A stretch of 64,000 nt of DNA from Luteimonas sp. RC10. GTDB taxonomy: Bacteria; Pseudomonadota; Gammaproteobacteria; Xanthomonadales; Xanthomonadaceae. This document shows, piece by piece, positions 31,832 through 42,738 of this stretch. Both the position numbers and the translations under genes were made by a program. The stretch is taken from NCBI RefSeq assembly GCF_014192745.1, contig NZ_JACHYJ010000002.1, positions 248,001 to 312,000 on the forward strand. Direction: 5' to 3'. Under the pieces are notes generated by a model. That model saw nothing but the letters and a program-made list of their open reading frames with translations. It was not told the DNA's origin and ran no database searches. The first letter of the stretch is position 1. Each line of letters opens with the position of its first letter.

Positions 31832-32026
31832 TCAGTCTTCCTCGACGATCCGCGTCTTGGGCTGGATCACCTGCTTGCCGCGATAGTAGCCATCGGCCGT
31901 GACGTGGTGGCGGATATGGGTCTCGCCGGTCGTCGGGTCGGTCGACAGCAGCTTGGCGCTCAGCTTGTCGTGCGCGCGGCGCTGGCCACGGCGGGACGGG
32001 GTCACTCGGGATTTCTGCACAGCCAT
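31832..32026 (-). CDS. rpmF: 50S ribosomal protein L32
   Basis: A 64-residue basic protein with the L32 start [20 protein letters not shown] and a C-terminal [15 protein letters not shown]. The zinc-binding cysteines found in some L32 proteins are absent, as in many Gammaproteobacteria. It lies 22 bases after the DUF177 gene (yceD), the usual partner. A possible hairpin (GGGTCCG/CGGACCC, 31796-31820) follows the stop. Confidence 0.97.
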   Translation of the reverse strand: MAVQKSRVTPSRRGQRRAHDKLSAKLLSTDPTTGETHIRHHVTADGYYRGKQVIQPKTRIVEED

Positions 32027-32048
32027 GGGAATTGCTCCAGCAACAGGT

Positions 32049-32567
32049 TCAGTTGTTTCGTTCTTTCTTCAGATCCGCCAATGCCGCGAACGGATTGACG
32101 CGTGTTTCTTCTTCGGTCGACACCGGCCAATCGCGCTCGACCGTTTCCGACCCCGGGGCCGCCGGAATCAGCGGCACCGCGAGAATCAGCTCGTCCTCGA
32201 CCAGCGTGGCCGGCGACAACATGCCGTCCTCGGGGACCAGCAGCGCTTCGTAGTCCGGCAGCAGCCCGGCCTCGTCCGCCTCGTCGCGGATCAGGCCCAA
32301 CCGCTGCACCGTGCCGACCGGCAACACGAACCGCTGCAGACTGCGCTGACACATCAGCGGCAGCATCGCGTCGATCCGCAGTTCCGCATACGGAATCTGC
32401 AGCGCGTCGCGACCGAACTCGATCGAGCAGACGACATCGTCGGCCTCGGTATCGGCCAGGACGTCGCGAAGACGCGACATCGACGACAACGGAACCTTGG
32501 CTTCCAGACGGCTTCCGGCCGCGACCAGACGCCAAGCATCGACCAACTCGGGCATTTGCGCGGACAT
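32049..32567 (-). CDS. yceD: YceD family protein (DUF177)
   Basis: A 172-residue acidic protein of the DUF177 family, which is nearly always encoded before rpmF and has been linked to 23S rRNA or ribosome metabolism. Visible family features are [22 protein letters not shown], a region [17 protein letters not shown], and the acidic stretch [13 protein letters not shown] leading to [12 protein letters not shown]. The ATG at 32567 ([15 protein letters not shown]) fits homologues; a start 16 codons upstream would add an unusual extension. It begins the yceD-rpmF-fab block. Confidence 0.92.
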   Translation of the reverse strand: MSAQMPELVDAWRLVAAGSRLEAKVPLSSMSRLRDVLADTEADDVVCSIEFGRDALQIPYAELRIDAMLPLMCQRSLQRFVLPVGTVQRLGLIRDEADEAGLLPDYEALLVPEDGMLSPATLVEDELILAVPLIPAAPGSETVERDWPVSTEEETRVNPFAALADLKKERNN

Positions 32568-32822
32568 AAGCCGCTGAATGTTAAAGACGTGCCGAGAGCC
32601 TGTCAAATACGCCATCGCCCCGGAATCGTCTTCGACCGCCCGGCGATGCTGCCGTTATCGTTCGACAGTGGCCGATCGCACCGCAGGCGCCGGCCGATGG
32701 GTCGGTATTGTAGCGGCGCGGGCGGCCACACTGCGATCGCCGACCCATTCAGGCGAGGATGACGGCGCACGCCGCGCCTCTCTGCCCCACCCGCCCTGAT
32801 CCCCTGCTGCACAGGACCCACG

Positions 32823-33401
32823 ATGCCCGCGCCCCTGATCCTCGGTTCCACCTCCCCCTACCGCCGCGACCTGCTCGCCCGCCTGCGCCTGCCCTTCGAA
32901 TGCCGGCGCCCCGAGGTGTCCGAGACGCCGGCACCGGGCGAGGACGCGCAGGCGCTGGCGACACGCCTGGCGCTGGCCAAGGCGGTCGACGTGGCGACCC
33001 ATGCACCGGACGCCTGGGTCATCGGCTCCGACCAGGTCGCCGCGCTCGATGGCGCGCCGCTGGGCAAACCCGGCGACCGTAACGGCGCCATCGTCCAGTT
33101 GTCGGCGATGGCCGGCCGCACCGTGGTGTTCCACACCGCCGTCGCCCTGGTCCGCAATGGCGAACCGGCACGCCAGGCCCTCGACCGCACGCAAGTGCGC
33201 TTCCGCGCCCTCGACCGGGCGACGATCGAGCGCTACGTCGACGCCGAGCAACCCTTCGACTGCGCCGGCAGCTTCAAATGCGAAGGTCTGGGCATCGCCC
33301 TGTTCGAGGCGATCACCAGCGACGACCCGACCGCACTGGTCGGCCTGCCGCTGATCGAGACCGCCCGCCTGCTGCGCGAGGCGGGCTACGCGGTGCCTTG
33401 A
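32823..33401 (+). CDS. yceF: Maf family nucleotide pyrophosphatase (YceF type)
   Basis: A 192-residue Maf protein. The N-terminal ILGSTSPYRRDLLARLRLPF is the family start, with VIGSDQVAALDG near residue 65, GKPGDRNGAIVQLSAMAG, and AGSFKCEGLGIALFE near the end. E. coli YceF hydrolyses 7-methyl-GTP. The placement divergent from yceD-rpmF matches the E. coli order, which supports the YceF rather than the MafA/YhdE assignment. ATG at 32823. Confidence 0.93.
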   Translation: MPAPLILGSTSPYRRDLLARLRLPFECRRPEVSETPAPGEDAQALATRLALAKAVDVATHAPDAWVIGSDQVAALDGAPLGKPGDRNGAIVQLSAMAGRTVVFHTAVALVRNGEPARQALDRTQVRFRALDRATIERYVDAEQPFDCAGSFKCEGLGIALFEAITSDDPTALVGLPLIETARLLREAGYAVP

Positions 33402-33580
33402 GAATCCTGCCCGAAGCCTGCCCCCACCCGGCGCACGGTGCGCGCCGACCTCCCCCGCGATGCGGGGGAGGTGACCGCATCGCGAAGCGCCCCGTCCGCT
33501 GGGCAACGCCCCCTCCCCGCGTGCGGGCATTGCGCCCTTTATAAGTGGTGGGCTGGGGCGGGCAGACGCCTCGCGGTACC
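33402..33580. repeat. GC-rich palindrome in the yceF-DUF763 gap
   Basis: A single strong palindrome, ACCTCCCCCGC (33448-33458) and GCGGGGGAGGT (33462-33472), sits between two convergent genes, flanked by CCCCCACCCGG and a degenerate second unit around 33510-33530. It belongs to the same repeat family as the arrays at 25.4-26.0 kb and 45.8-46.2 kb. It could terminate both convergent transcripts. Confidence 0.7.
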
Positions 33581-34915
33581 TCAACCCGCGCGCGACATCT
33601 CCGCATCTCCCGCCGGCGGCTCCCAGCCGAACACGCTGCGTCCGCCGTAGGCGTGCGAGGCGGCGCGCTCCTGGGCCAGGAAGGCCGCCAGCGACGGGCC
33701 GCTCGCGGTCGCCTCCAGCGCGCGCGATTGCGCATCGAGCCGACGGATCGCCGCCAGCCGGTCGTCGTTGCCGAGCTTGGCGCGCGTCACTGCGGTGCGC
33801 ATGACCTCGATCGTGTGGTCCAGCACATTCGTCGGCACCGGATACGGATGCCGGTCCTTGCCCCCGTGTGCCAGCGAGAACCGCGCCGGATCGCTGAACC
33901 GGCACGGCGTGCCGTGCACGACCTCGGCGACCAGCGCGAGTGCGCGCACCGTGCGCGCCCCGACACCTGGCACCTCCAGCAGTTCGGTGAAGTCGCGCGG
34001 GCCGCACTCGGCCGCCGCGGCCAGGGCGCCATGCAGCCGCCGCAGCACGACATCGCCACTGCGCACGTCGTGATGATCGGGCAGGCTCAGGTGCGGCTGC
34101 AGCGGAGCCGCGTCGCCACCGGCGGCCGCAAACAGATCGCCGGTCGTGCCCGGCGTCGACTGCGTCGATGTCGCAGCCCGAACACGTGCCGGCGCCGCGC
34201 CCGGCGCCCGTTCGAGCTGCCCGAACTCCCGCACCAGTTGCGCAGGTGCCATCTCCTGCAGCAGCGCGACCTGCGATGCACGCGATGCCGCCGCGCGCCG
34301 GTCGGCGAGATTGACGATCCGCCCCTGCCCCGGCCCGTCGATCGCGGCATGTGGCGCGTCGACGAAGCTCTCCAGGCCCTCGGACAGCCAGTGATAACGG
34401 CGCGCCTGTCCCCGCCCGCCGTGCATCCCCTGCTGGATCACGACCCACTGGCCGTCATCGGCAACGATGAAGCCGTGCAGATAGAGATCGAAGCCGTCCT
34501 GCACCGCCGCGCTGTCGACCTTGGCGACCAGCCGGCTGGTGCGCGCCAGCGCCGCACCGTCGAGCCCGGTGCGCGCGCCGACCGCCAGCAGTTCGTCGGG
34601 CGTCGCCCGCGAGTGCCGCCCGCGCCCCCCGCAGACATGCAAACCGAGCTCGCCCGACAACGGCGCCAACCCGCGCTTGAGCGCGCCGACCACGCTGGTG
34701 GTGATGCCCGACGAATGCCAGTCCATGCCCATCACCGCGCCGAAGGCCTGGAACCAGAACGGGTGCGCCAGCCGGCGCAGCAGCTCGGCGCGCCCGTACT
34801 CGAGCACGATGGCCTCGCACAGCACCGCCCCCAGCCGGGTCATGCGCTGGCCCAGCCACGCGGGCACGCGCCCGCCATGCAGGGGAAGATCGGCGCTGCC
34901 GGTTCGTCGGGACAT
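33581..34915 (-). CDS. DUF763 domain-containing protein
   Basis: A 444-residue protein matching the DUF763 pattern: RTGSADLPLHGGRVPAWLGQRM at the start, FQAFGAVMGMDWHSSGITTSV, and then SRLVAKVDSAAVQDGFDLYLH. The C-terminal third contains a helix-hairpin-helix-like FTELLEVPGVGARTVRAL, which suggests nucleic acid contact. The biochemical role of DUF763 is unknown. ATG at 34915 is used because a GGCAGG-like site is suitably spaced; a GTG two codons earlier is possible. Its downstream neighbour is the convergent yceF. Confidence 0.85.
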   Translation of the reverse strand: MSRRTGSADLPLHGGRVPAWLGQRMTRLGAVLCEAIVLEYGRAELLRRLAHPFWFQAFGAVMGMDWHSSGITTSVVGALKRGLAPLSGELGLHVCGGRGRHSRATPDELLAVGARTGLDGAALARTSRLVAKVDSAAVQDGFDLYLHGFIVADDGQWVVIQQGMHGGRGQARRYHWLSEGLESFVDAPHAAIDGPGQGRIVNLADRRAAASRASQVALLQEMAPAQLVREFGQLERAPGAAPARVRAATSTQSTPGTTGDLFAAAGGDAAPLQPHLSLPDHHDVRSGDVVLRRLHGALAAAAECGPRDFTELLEVPGVGARTVRALALVAEVVHGTPCRFSDPARFSLAHGGKDRHPYPVPTNVLDHTIEVMRTAVTRAKLGNDDRLAAIRRLDAQSRALEATASGPSLAAFLAQERAASHAYGGRSVFGWEPPAGDAEMSRAG

Positions 34916-34973
34916 GCGCACAGCCTGCCGCGGCGACGTCTCAAACCGTGAGACCGCGCGCCTGCGCCGTCGG

Positions 34974-36797
34974 TCAGCCTTGCGCGGCCGGCTTCGCCTT
35001 CTCTTCCGCGATGAAGCGGCGCACCTCCGTCTCGAGCACCGGCAGCGGCACCGAGCCCAGATTCAGGATCGTGTCGTGGAACGGCCGCTGGTCGAAGGCG
35101 GGCCCGAGTTCGCGCTCGGCCTCAGCGCGCAGGTCGAGGATGGTCTTGTAGCCGATGTAGTACGACAGCGCCTGGCCCGGCCAGGAGATGTAGCGGTCGA
35201 CCTCGGTCACGACATCGTGCTTGGCGAGCGCGGTGTGGCTGGCGAGGTAATCGATCGCCTGCTCGCGCGTCCAACCGTATTCGTGCAGGCCGGTGTCGAT
35301 CACCAGTCGCGCCGCGCGCCACATCTCGAACGTGAGCCGCCCGAACTCCTCGTACGGCGTCTCGTACAGGCCCATGCGCGTGCCCAGCCACTCGGTGTAC
35401 AGCCCCCAGCCCTCGCCGTAGCCGGAGAAGTAGGTCTGCTGACGGAAATGCGGACGTGCCGGCGCCTCGAGCGCGAGCGCGGCCTGAAAGCTGTGGCCCG
35501 GCGCGCACTCGTGCAGCACCAGCGCCGGCAGGTTGTACAGCGGCCGCGACGGCAGGTCGTAGGTATTGAAGAAGCACGCCTCCAGCCCGCCGCGACCGGA
35601 GGTGTAGATGGGCGCGATGTCGTCGGCCACCGGCAGGATCGTGAAGCGATAGCGCGGCAGCGTGCCGACGACGTACTGCAACTGGCCGTCGATCTTCTTG
35701 GCGATCAGCGACGCCTCGGCCAGCAGCCCGCGCGGCGTGGTCGCGTAGAACTGCGGATCGGTGCGCAGGAACTCGATGAACTGCGCCAAGGTGCCGGTGA
35801 AGCCGGCGCGCTGCTTGACCTGCTCCATCTCGGCGGTGATCCGCGCGACCTCGGCCAGGCCCAGGTCGTGGATCTGCCGCGGGTCCATGTCGCGGGTCAC
35901 GTACTCGCGGATCTGCGCGCGATAGAACGCGCGGCCGTCGGGGAGATCGCTGGCGGCGAGCGTGGTGCGCGTGCGCGGCAGGTACTCGCCGCGGATGAAG
36001 CCCAGCAGCTTGGAGTACGCCGGGATCGCGCGTTCCAGCACCACGCGCCGGCCCTCGTCGCGCAGTTGCGTGCGCACCGGCTCCGGGATGCTGGCAGGAA
36101 TGCGCTCGAAGGTCGCCAGCAGCGGATTGCCCTCGCCTGTCTGCAGATAGGGGTCGAGCGTGTTGTCGCGGCCGTCCAGGGTCGCCCGCGGCACGCTCCA
36201 GCCCCGTGCCAGGCCGCGCTCCATGTTCGCGATCTGCTCGTCGAAGTACCGCGGCACGTCCGCCAGCCGGCCGATGAACCGGCGCCAGTCGGCCTCGGTC
36301 TGGAACGGCTGGCGCGGATTGATGCCACCCCAGAAGAAGCTGTCGCTGTTGAACGGCGCCTCGTAGGTGCGCCACTGCGCATTGGCGACGTTGGCTTGAA
36401 GCGTGGCGCGGAACACCGCGGCATTGATGCGCTCCTCGCTGCCGAGCGCCTCGGCGTCGATGGCATCGAGCGCGGCCAGCGTCCGGGTCCAGTAGTCGGC
36501 GCGGCGCGCCCAGGCCTCGGGGGTCACCGACGGCAGCCGGTCGCCGGATTGCCAGCGCCCGTCGACTTTCACGCGCACGAACTCCTGCTGTCGCCACGCC
36601 CACTCCTGCGTGTAGAGCGCGCGCAAGGCGGTTTCTGCGGCATTGGCGGGCGCGGCCAGCGGAGCGGCGGGTGCGTCCTGCGCCCATGCCGGCACGGCGG
36701 CGCCGACCGCAAGCGAGAGCGACAGGGCGAGGACGGACAGCGTCGTGCGACGGCGCGGCGGCATGGACATCGGGCAACTCCTGGACAACGGATTCAT
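34974..36797 (-). CDS. DUF885 family metallopeptidase-like protein, secreted
   Basis: A 607-residue protein with a basic segment and signal peptide (RRRTTLSVLALSLSLAVGAA, then AWA). The hallmark HECAPGHSFQ near residue 420 is the HExxPGH zinc motif of the DUF885 family, followed by GYGEGWGLYTEWLG with conserved Glu residues. QALSYYIGYKTILDLR near residue 552 is also typical. The family is expected to be peptidases acting on secreted or periplasmic substrates. ATG at 36797 overlaps the stop of the S9 peptidase gene as ATGA, so the two are coupled; MSMPPRR nine codons later could also serve. Both gene products are exported peptidases, which suggests a joint role in peptide breakdown. Confidence 0.9.
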   Translation of the reverse strand: MNPLSRSCPMSMPPRRRTTLSVLALSLSLAVGAAVPAWAQDAPAAPLAAPANAAETALRALYTQEWAWRQQEFVRVKVDGRWQSGDRLPSVTPEAWARRADYWTRTLAALDAIDAEALGSEERINAAVFRATLQANVANAQWRTYEAPFNSDSFFWGGINPRQPFQTEADWRRFIGRLADVPRYFDEQIANMERGLARGWSVPRATLDGRDNTLDPYLQTGEGNPLLATFERIPASIPEPVRTQLRDEGRRVVLERAIPAYSKLLGFIRGEYLPRTRTTLAASDLPDGRAFYRAQIREYVTRDMDPRQIHDLGLAEVARITAEMEQVKQRAGFTGTLAQFIEFLRTDPQFYATTPRGLLAEASLIAKKIDGQLQYVVGTLPRYRFTILPVADDIAPIYTSGRGGLEACFFNTYDLPSRPLYNLPALVLHECAPGHSFQAALALEAPARPHFRQQTYFSGYGEGWGLYTEWLGTRMGLYETPYEEFGRLTFEMWRAARLVIDTGLHEYGWTREQAIDYLASHTALAKHDVVTEVDRYISWPGQALSYYIGYKTILDLRAEAERELGPAFDQRPFHDTILNLGSVPLPVLETEVRRFIAEEKAKPAAQG

Positions 36798-39133
36798 GGG
36801 GCGGCGGCCGCAACGCGGTTCCAGCGCGGCGGTGCGGCGCCGAGCAGGTGGCGGACGAAGAACTCGGCCTGGCGGCGGTGCGCGTAGTCGATCGGCCCGC
36901 TGGACCGGCCGACGGTATGGCCGCCGCCAGGAATCGCGAGCAGTTCGAAATCCTTGCCGGCGCGGATCAGCGCGTCGGCGACCTGCATCGTCGAGGCCGG
37001 GTCGACGTTGTCGTCCTGCTCGCCGAGGATCAGCAGCAGCTCGCCCTGCAGGCGGTGCGCATTGTCCACGCCCGAAGCACGTGCGTAGTGGTCACCCTCG
37101 CCCTCGGGCAGGCCCATCCACTGCTCGTTCCAGCTGATCTTGTCCATGCGGTTGTCGTAGCAGCCGTTCCAGGCCACACCGACCTTGTAGAAGTCAGGAT
37201 GGAACAACAGCGCGCCGAGTGTGCTCTGGCCGCCGGCCGAGGCGCCGTAGATGCCCACGCGCGAGATGTCGTAGGCCGGGTCGACCGCGGCCAGCGCACG
37301 ATGCCAGGCGATGCGGTCGGGGAAGCCCGAGTCGCCGAGGTTGCGCCAGGCCACATCGTGGAAGGCCTTGCCGCGGTGCGCCGTGCCCATGCCGTCGATC
37401 TGCACGACGATGAAGCCCAGATCCGCCAGCGCCTGCATGCCGATCACCTTGTCGCCGCCACTGTGATAGCCGAACGGCCAGAACGTCTTGGGCACGAACG
37501 CATCATGCGGGCCCGCGTAGATGTTCTCGATCACCGGGTAGCGCCGCGCCGGATCGTAGTCGCGCGGCCGCACGACCAGCCCCCAGATGTCGGTGACACC
37601 GTCGCGGCCCTTGGCGACGAATGGCTCGGGCGGCCGCCAGCCGGCCGCGCGCAGCGCTGTGATGTCGCCGCGCGCGATCTCCGCGACCAGGCGGCCGTCG
37701 GCGCGGCGCAGTTCCATCACTGGCGGCAGATCCACCCGCGAGTACACGTCGACGTAGTACGCGCCATCGGGCGACAGTGCGATGTCGTGGTCGGCATCCG
37801 CGTCGGTCAAGCGCACCGGGTCGCCGCCGTCGAGACTGACGCGGAACAGTTGGCGGAAATACGGATCGCGCCCGGCGTCCATGCCGCTGGCGGTGAACCA
37901 GACCTGGCGCGTGGCCTCGTCGACGCGCAGCACGTCACGCACGACCCAGTCGCCGCGCGTAAGTTGCCGGCGGATCGCACCACTGCGGCCGTCGAACAGG
38001 TACAGGTGACGCCAGCCGTCGCGCTCCGATACCCAGACGATCTCATCGCCCAGTCCACCGAGGTCATGCCGAAACCCGCGCCAGGTATCCACGAAGGTCG
38101 CACTGGGCTCGGCGATCGCGATCCGCGCCTTCGCCTCACCCTCGCCGGTCGGCATGTCGACCGCGATCACATCCACGCGCTGGTGGCCGCGATGCACCAC
38201 CTCGAACGCGAAGCTGCCACTGTCGCGGCGCCACTGGATCGGCGAGAGCCGGTAGGGGTTGGCGAACGTCGAGGCGTCGATCTCCAACTGCCGGCCCTGC
38301 GCGACGTCGAACAGCACCGGCCGCTCGATATCGACCCAGTCGCCGGGCTTGGGATAGAGCTGGGTGTGCACGCGCGGCTGGCGCTGGTCGCGCGGCGCGC
38401 TCTCCACGCGTACGACCTCGCGGCGATCGCCCGGCACCACCCGGTAGACCGCCAGCCAGCGCGAGTCGGGCGACCAGGCCAACGTCTGCGGATCGTCGAA
38501 TGCCGTCGTACTGCCGCCGCTGCCACGCAGCACCACCTGGCCATCGGCCACCCGGCGCACGACGACATTGTCGCCTTCGACCTGCGCCTCGTAGCGCCCG
38601 TCGGGCGAGGGCCGCGGCGTCGTGTCGGCGGCCACCGTGAGGTCGCGCACCACGCCAAACGCACGCGGCCGGCCCGGGCGCGCCGGCTTGCGCGCGCAAT
38701 GCGCGGGCTGCAGCGTGCAGCCCCAGCGCACCTCGCCGACCTGGAACGCGATCGCACGACCGCCGGCCTCGTAGTCGAAGGTCTCGAACGGCAGCTGCAA
38801 CGGATCGTGGCGCGTGCCATCGGCGCGGCCCAACGCGGCCGCGATCGCGCCATGGTCGAACGCGCGGCGCGACCCGCCGCCAGCGAGGTCGTAGCGCAGG
38901 AAGGCGAAGCCCCCCTCGACCGTCGCGCGATAGTGGAAGCGCCCATCGTCGGTCCAGCGCGCCGGCCAGGTCACATTGCGCGTCAATCCGCTCCACTGCG
39001 CGCGCAATGCCAGCGAGCGTGCGTAGTCGTCGGCACTCGGTCCAGCGGCCATCGCGATCGCCGGGATCGCGAGCAGCGCCACCAGTCCCCACGCGGCCAG
39101 CCGCCTCGCGCTACCCTTGTCCGGTCGTGCCAT
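36794..39133 (-). CDS. S9 family serine peptidase (dipeptidyl peptidase IV-like), exported
   Basis: A 779-residue protein. The signal peptide comes first (RRLAAWGLVALLAIPAIAMA), then a beta-propeller (about residues 60-530), then an alpha/beta hydrolase domain. The catalytic serine is in GIYGASAGGQST, the aspartate in LGEQDDNVDP and the histidine in PGGGHTVGRSS, in the family order. The start at 39133 (MARPDKGSARR) is preferred since it begins right at the signal peptide. DPP IV-like enzymes release N-terminal dipeptides, often X-Pro. It is coupled to the DUF885 gene downstream. Confidence 0.93.
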   Translation of the reverse strand: MARPDKGSARRLAAWGLVALLAIPAIAMAAGPSADDYARSLALRAQWSGLTRNVTWPARWTDDGRFHYRATVEGGFAFLRYDLAGGGSRRAFDHGAIAAALGRADGTRHDPLQLPFETFDYEAGGRAIAFQVGEVRWGCTLQPAHCARKPARPGRPRAFGVVRDLTVAADTTPRPSPDGRYEAQVEGDNVVVRRVADGQVVLRGSGGSTTAFDDPQTLAWSPDSRWLAVYRVVPGDRREVVRVESAPRDQRQPRVHTQLYPKPGDWVDIERPVLFDVAQGRQLEIDASTFANPYRLSPIQWRRDSGSFAFEVVHRGHQRVDVIAVDMPTGEGEAKARIAIAEPSATFVDTWRGFRHDLGGLGDEIVWVSERDGWRHLYLFDGRSGAIRRQLTRGDWVVRDVLRVDEATRQVWFTASGMDAGRDPYFRQLFRVSLDGGDPVRLTDADADHDIALSPDGAYYVDVYSRVDLPPVMELRRADGRLVAEIARGDITALRAAGWRPPEPFVAKGRDGVTDIWGLVVRPRDYDPARRYPVIENIYAGPHDAFVPKTFWPFGYHSGGDKVIGMQALADLGFIVVQIDGMGTAHRGKAFHDVAWRNLGDSGFPDRIAWHRALAAVDPAYDISRVGIYGASAGGQSTLGALLFHPDFYKVGVAWNGCYDNRMDKISWNEQWMGLPEGEGDHYARASGVDNAHRLQGELLLILGEQDDNVDPASTMQVADALIRAGKDFELLAIPGGGHTVGRSSGPIDYAHRRQAEFFVRHLLGAAPPRWNRVAAAAP

Positions 39134-39262
39134 CGTCCCCGTCGCCGCAGCGGCCCCGTCGGCCAATCGGTTCGTATGCCACATCTCGCGCGGCGACGAC
39201 AACCGCCATTCGCCACGTAGGGCCACGACTGCGCTGCGATTCCTGCCGCGCCGGCGTCGGGT

Positions 39263-41785
39263 CTAGGGCATCGCCTCGCGCAAGAATGGCGCAGTCCGGC
39301 TGCTGCGGTGCTTCGCGACAGCCTCCGGTGTCCCCGCCACGACCACGTGGCCGCCCGCCGCGCCCGCCCCCGGCCCCATATCGACGACCCAGTCGCTGGC
39401 AGCCGCCACGCGCATGTCGTGCTCGACGACGATCACCGTGTTGCCCGCGTCGACCAGCCCGTGCAGCTGCGTCATCAAGGTGTCGACGTCGCTCGGATGT
39501 AGGCCGGTCGTCGGCTCGTCGAGCACGTAGACGGTGCCGCGCCGCTGCGCGCGTTGCAGCTCGCTGGCCAGCTTGATCCGCTGGGCCTCGCCGCCCGACA
39601 GTTCGGTCGCCGGCTGGCCCAGCCGCAGATAGCCCAGGCCGACTTCGAGCAGCACCTGCAGCGGTCGCGCGATCGCGGCATCGTCCTCGAAGAACACTGC
39701 CGCCTCGGCGACGGTCATGCCCAGCACGTCGGCGATGGTCTTGCCGCGCAGCGTGATCGCCAATGTCTTCGCATCGAAGCGGCTGCCGTGGCAGGTCGGG
39801 CACGGCGCATAGACGCTGGGCATGAACAACAATTCCACACTGACGAAGCCCTCGCCTTCACAGGTCGCGCAGCGCCCCTTGGCGACATTGAACGAGAAAT
39901 GCCCGGCATCGAAGCGGCGACGACGCGCGGCCGGGGTGTCGGCGAAGCGCTTGCGCACATGGTCGAACAGGCCGGTGTAGGTGGCCAGATTCGAGCGCGG
40001 CGTCCGCCCGATCGGCTTCTGGTCCACCCGCACCAGCCGGCGCACCGCGTCGAGTCCGCCGACGATGCGGCCCTCCACCGGGGCCTCGACGCCGCGTTCG
40101 AGTGGATCAAGCGGCACCTCGTCGGCATCGCCGGCCTGGCCCAGGTGCGCGCCGAGCAGTTCGACCAGCGCCTGGCTCACCAGCGACGACTTGCCCGACC
40201 CGCTGACGCCGGTGACGGTCGCGAACACGCCCAGCGGCAGGTCGACATCGAGCCCGCACACGTTGTTGCGCACGATGCCGCGCAACTGCAGCCAGCCGGT
40301 CGGCGCGCGCAGGCGACTGGCCTCGGGGGCGTGCCCGGCGAACAGATAACGCCGCGTCGCCGAGGCCTCGACGTCCGCCAGGCCTGCCGGCGGTCCGCTG
40401 TAGAGCACCCGACCGCCCTGCTCGCCCGCGGCCGGCCCCACGTCGACGATCCAGTCGGCATGCCGGATCACATCAATCTCGTGCTCGACCACGAACAGCG
40501 AATTGCCGGCGCTCTTGAGCTGGTCGAGCGCGCGCAGCAACGCTTGCGCATCTGCCGGGTGCAGGCCGGCCGAGGGCTCATCCATCACGTAGACCACGCC
40601 GAACAGCTGCGAGCGGATCTGCGTGCCCAGGCGCAGTCGCTGCAATTCGCCCGGCGACAGCGTCGGCGTGCTGCGCGCGAGCGTCAGATAGCCCAGCCCC
40701 AGGTCCTGCAGCACCGCGATGCGCGCCAGCAGATCCTGCGCGATGCGCTGCGCGGCCAGCGCCTGCTCCGGGTGCGCGCGGGCATGGGTCTTTCCGTCCG
40801 CGGCCGGGGCCAGCAGGCCGGCGAGCTCGTCGAGCGGACGCTGCGAGAACGCGGCGATGTCGAGCCCGGCGAAGGTCACCGACAGCGCTTCGCGACGCAG
40901 TCGCTTGCCATGGCACTCCGGGCAGTCGGCGCCGATCAGGTACTGCGCCGCGCGCTTCTTCTGCTGCGGGCTCTGGGTGTTGGCAAAGGTGTGCAGCACA
41001 TGCCGCCGTGCGCTGGTGAACGTGCCCATATAGCTGGGCTCCATCTTCTTCTTCACCGCGCGCTGCACCTCGTCCAGGCCGAAGCCCGCATACACCGGCA
41101 CCACCGGCTGCTCGTCGGTGAACAGAATCCAGTCGCGGGTCTTCTTCGGCAGCTTCGACCACGGGACGTCGACGTCGATGCCGAGCGTGGTCAGGATGTC
41201 GCGCTGGTTCTGGCCGTGCCAGGCACCGGGCCATGCCGCGACCGCGCGCTCGCGGATCGTCAGGCTGCGATCGGGCACCATCGACGCCTCGGTCGCGTCG
41301 TAGATCCGGCCCAGCCCGTGACAGGTCGGGCAGGCGCCGGCCGGCGTATTGGGCGAGAACCCGTCGGCGTAGATGATCGATTGCCCCGGTGGGTAGTCGC
41401 CGGCGCGCGAGTACAGCATGCGCAGCGAGTTGGAGATCGTCGTCAGGCTGCCCACCGATGAGCGCGCGGTGGGCGTGCCACGCGCCTGCTGCAGCGCCAC
41501 CGCCGGCGGCAGGCCCTCGATCGCATCGACCTGCGGCACGCCCGCCTGGTCGATCAACCGGCGCGCATAGGGCGAAATCGAATCGAGATAACGGCGCTGC
41601 GCCTCGGCGAACAGCGTGCCGAAGGCCAGCGACGACTTGCCCGAGCCCGATACGCCGGTGAACACCACCAGCGCATCGCGCGGGATGTCGACATCGACGT
41701 CCTTGAGGTTGTGCTCGCGCGCGCCACGCACCCGCACGCAGTGCGCGGGACCGGGCGGTGTCGACGGCGACGGTGGCTTGGGCAT
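39263..41785 (-). CDS. UvrA2-like excinuclease ABC subunit A homologue
   Basis: An 840-residue tandem ABC ATPase. The first P-loop is [13 protein letters not shown] near residue 45, with signature [12 protein letters not shown] and Walker [12 protein letters not shown]. The second P-loop is [14 protein letters not shown] near residue 535, with [13 protein letters not shown] and [11 protein letters not shown]. Zinc modules appear as [23 protein letters not shown] and CPTCHGS. It is about 100 residues shorter than UvrA, and the UvrB-binding region after the first P-loop is shortened, as in the UvrA2/DrrC-like class tied to drug or DNA-adduct tolerance. It is therefore unlikely to be the housekeeping uvrA. 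Confidence 0.92.
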   Translation of the reverse strand: MPKPPSPSTPPGPAHCVRVRGAREHNLKDVDVDIPRDALVVFTGVSGSGKSSLAFGTLFAEAQRRYLDSISPYARRLIDQAGVPQVDAIEGLPPAVALQQARGTPTARSSVGSLTTISNSLRMLYSRAGDYPPGQSIIYADGFSPNTPAGACPTCHGLGRIYDATEASMVPDRSLTIRERAVAAWPGAWHGQNQRDILTTLGIDVDVPWSKLPKKTRDWILFTDEQPVVPVYAGFGLDEVQRAVKKKMEPSYMGTFTSARRHVLHTFANTQSPQQKKRAAQYLIGADCPECHGKRLRREALSVTFAGLDIAAFSQRPLDELAGLLAPAADGKTHARAHPEQALAAQRIAQDLLARIAVLQDLGLGYLTLARSTPTLSPGELQRLRLGTQIRSQLFGVVYVMDEPSAGLHPADAQALLRALDQLKSAGNSLFVVEHEIDVIRHADWIVDVGPAAGEQGGRVLYSGPPAGLADVEASATRRYLFAGHAPEASRLRAPTGWLQLRGIVRNNVCGLDVDLPLGVFATVTGVSGSGKSSLVSQALVELLGAHLGQAGDADEVPLDPLERGVEAPVEGRIVGGLDAVRRLVRVDQKPIGRTPRSNLATYTGLFDHVRKRFADTPAARRRRFDAGHFSFNVAKGRCATCEGEGFVSVELLFMPSVYAPCPTCHGSRFDAKTLAITLRGKTIADVLGMTVAEAAVFFEDDAAIARPLQVLLEVGLGYLRLGQPATELSGGEAQRIKLASELQRAQRRGTVYVLDEPTTGLHPSDVDTLMTQLHGLVDAGNTVIVVEHDMRVAAASDWVVDMGPGAGAAGGHVVVAGTPEAVAKHRSSRTAPFLREAMP

Positions 41786-41864
41786 GGGGCAGCCTGAAAG
41801 CGGAAACGGCCGGCATTATCGGCCCGCCGCCGTGTCGGCGGCGTCGGCCGTCGCTCCGGCTTGC

Positions 41865-41883
41865 GTAACGACACCGTCATTAC
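41865..41883. promoter_or_regulatory. imperfect palindrome upstream of the TacA/TacT-type pair
   Basis: A 19-base imperfect palindrome with outer arms GTAA/TTAC (about 14 of 19 positions symmetric) lies 43 bases before the chosen antitoxin start. DUF1778/ribbon-helix-helix antitoxins commonly repress their own operon by binding such a site. No confident -35/-10 was seen. Confidence 0.35.
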
Positions 41884-41925
41884 ACCTGTGCGATGATTGC
41901 CTCATTCACCGCCCGGCCCAACGTC

Positions 41926-42716
<791 letters not shown>

Positions 42717-42738
42717 CCGCGCGGTGCGTGCCGGTGCG

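Noticed and set aside
29081..32098. 1005-codon plus-strand open frame across fabD, the kinase-like gene, fabH and rpmF
   Set aside because: It runs antisense through several well-identified genes and has a low-complexity composition; a GC artefact.
34521..36887. 788-codon open frame antisense to the DUF885 gene
   Set aside because: Contains no recognisable domain and overlaps a gene with a clear HExxPGH motif.
36671..39220. Long open frame antisense to the S9 peptidase gene
   Set aside because: Very rich in Arg, Ala and His with no family motifs, and it mirrors the codon structure of a clear gene on the other strand; typical high-GC shadow.
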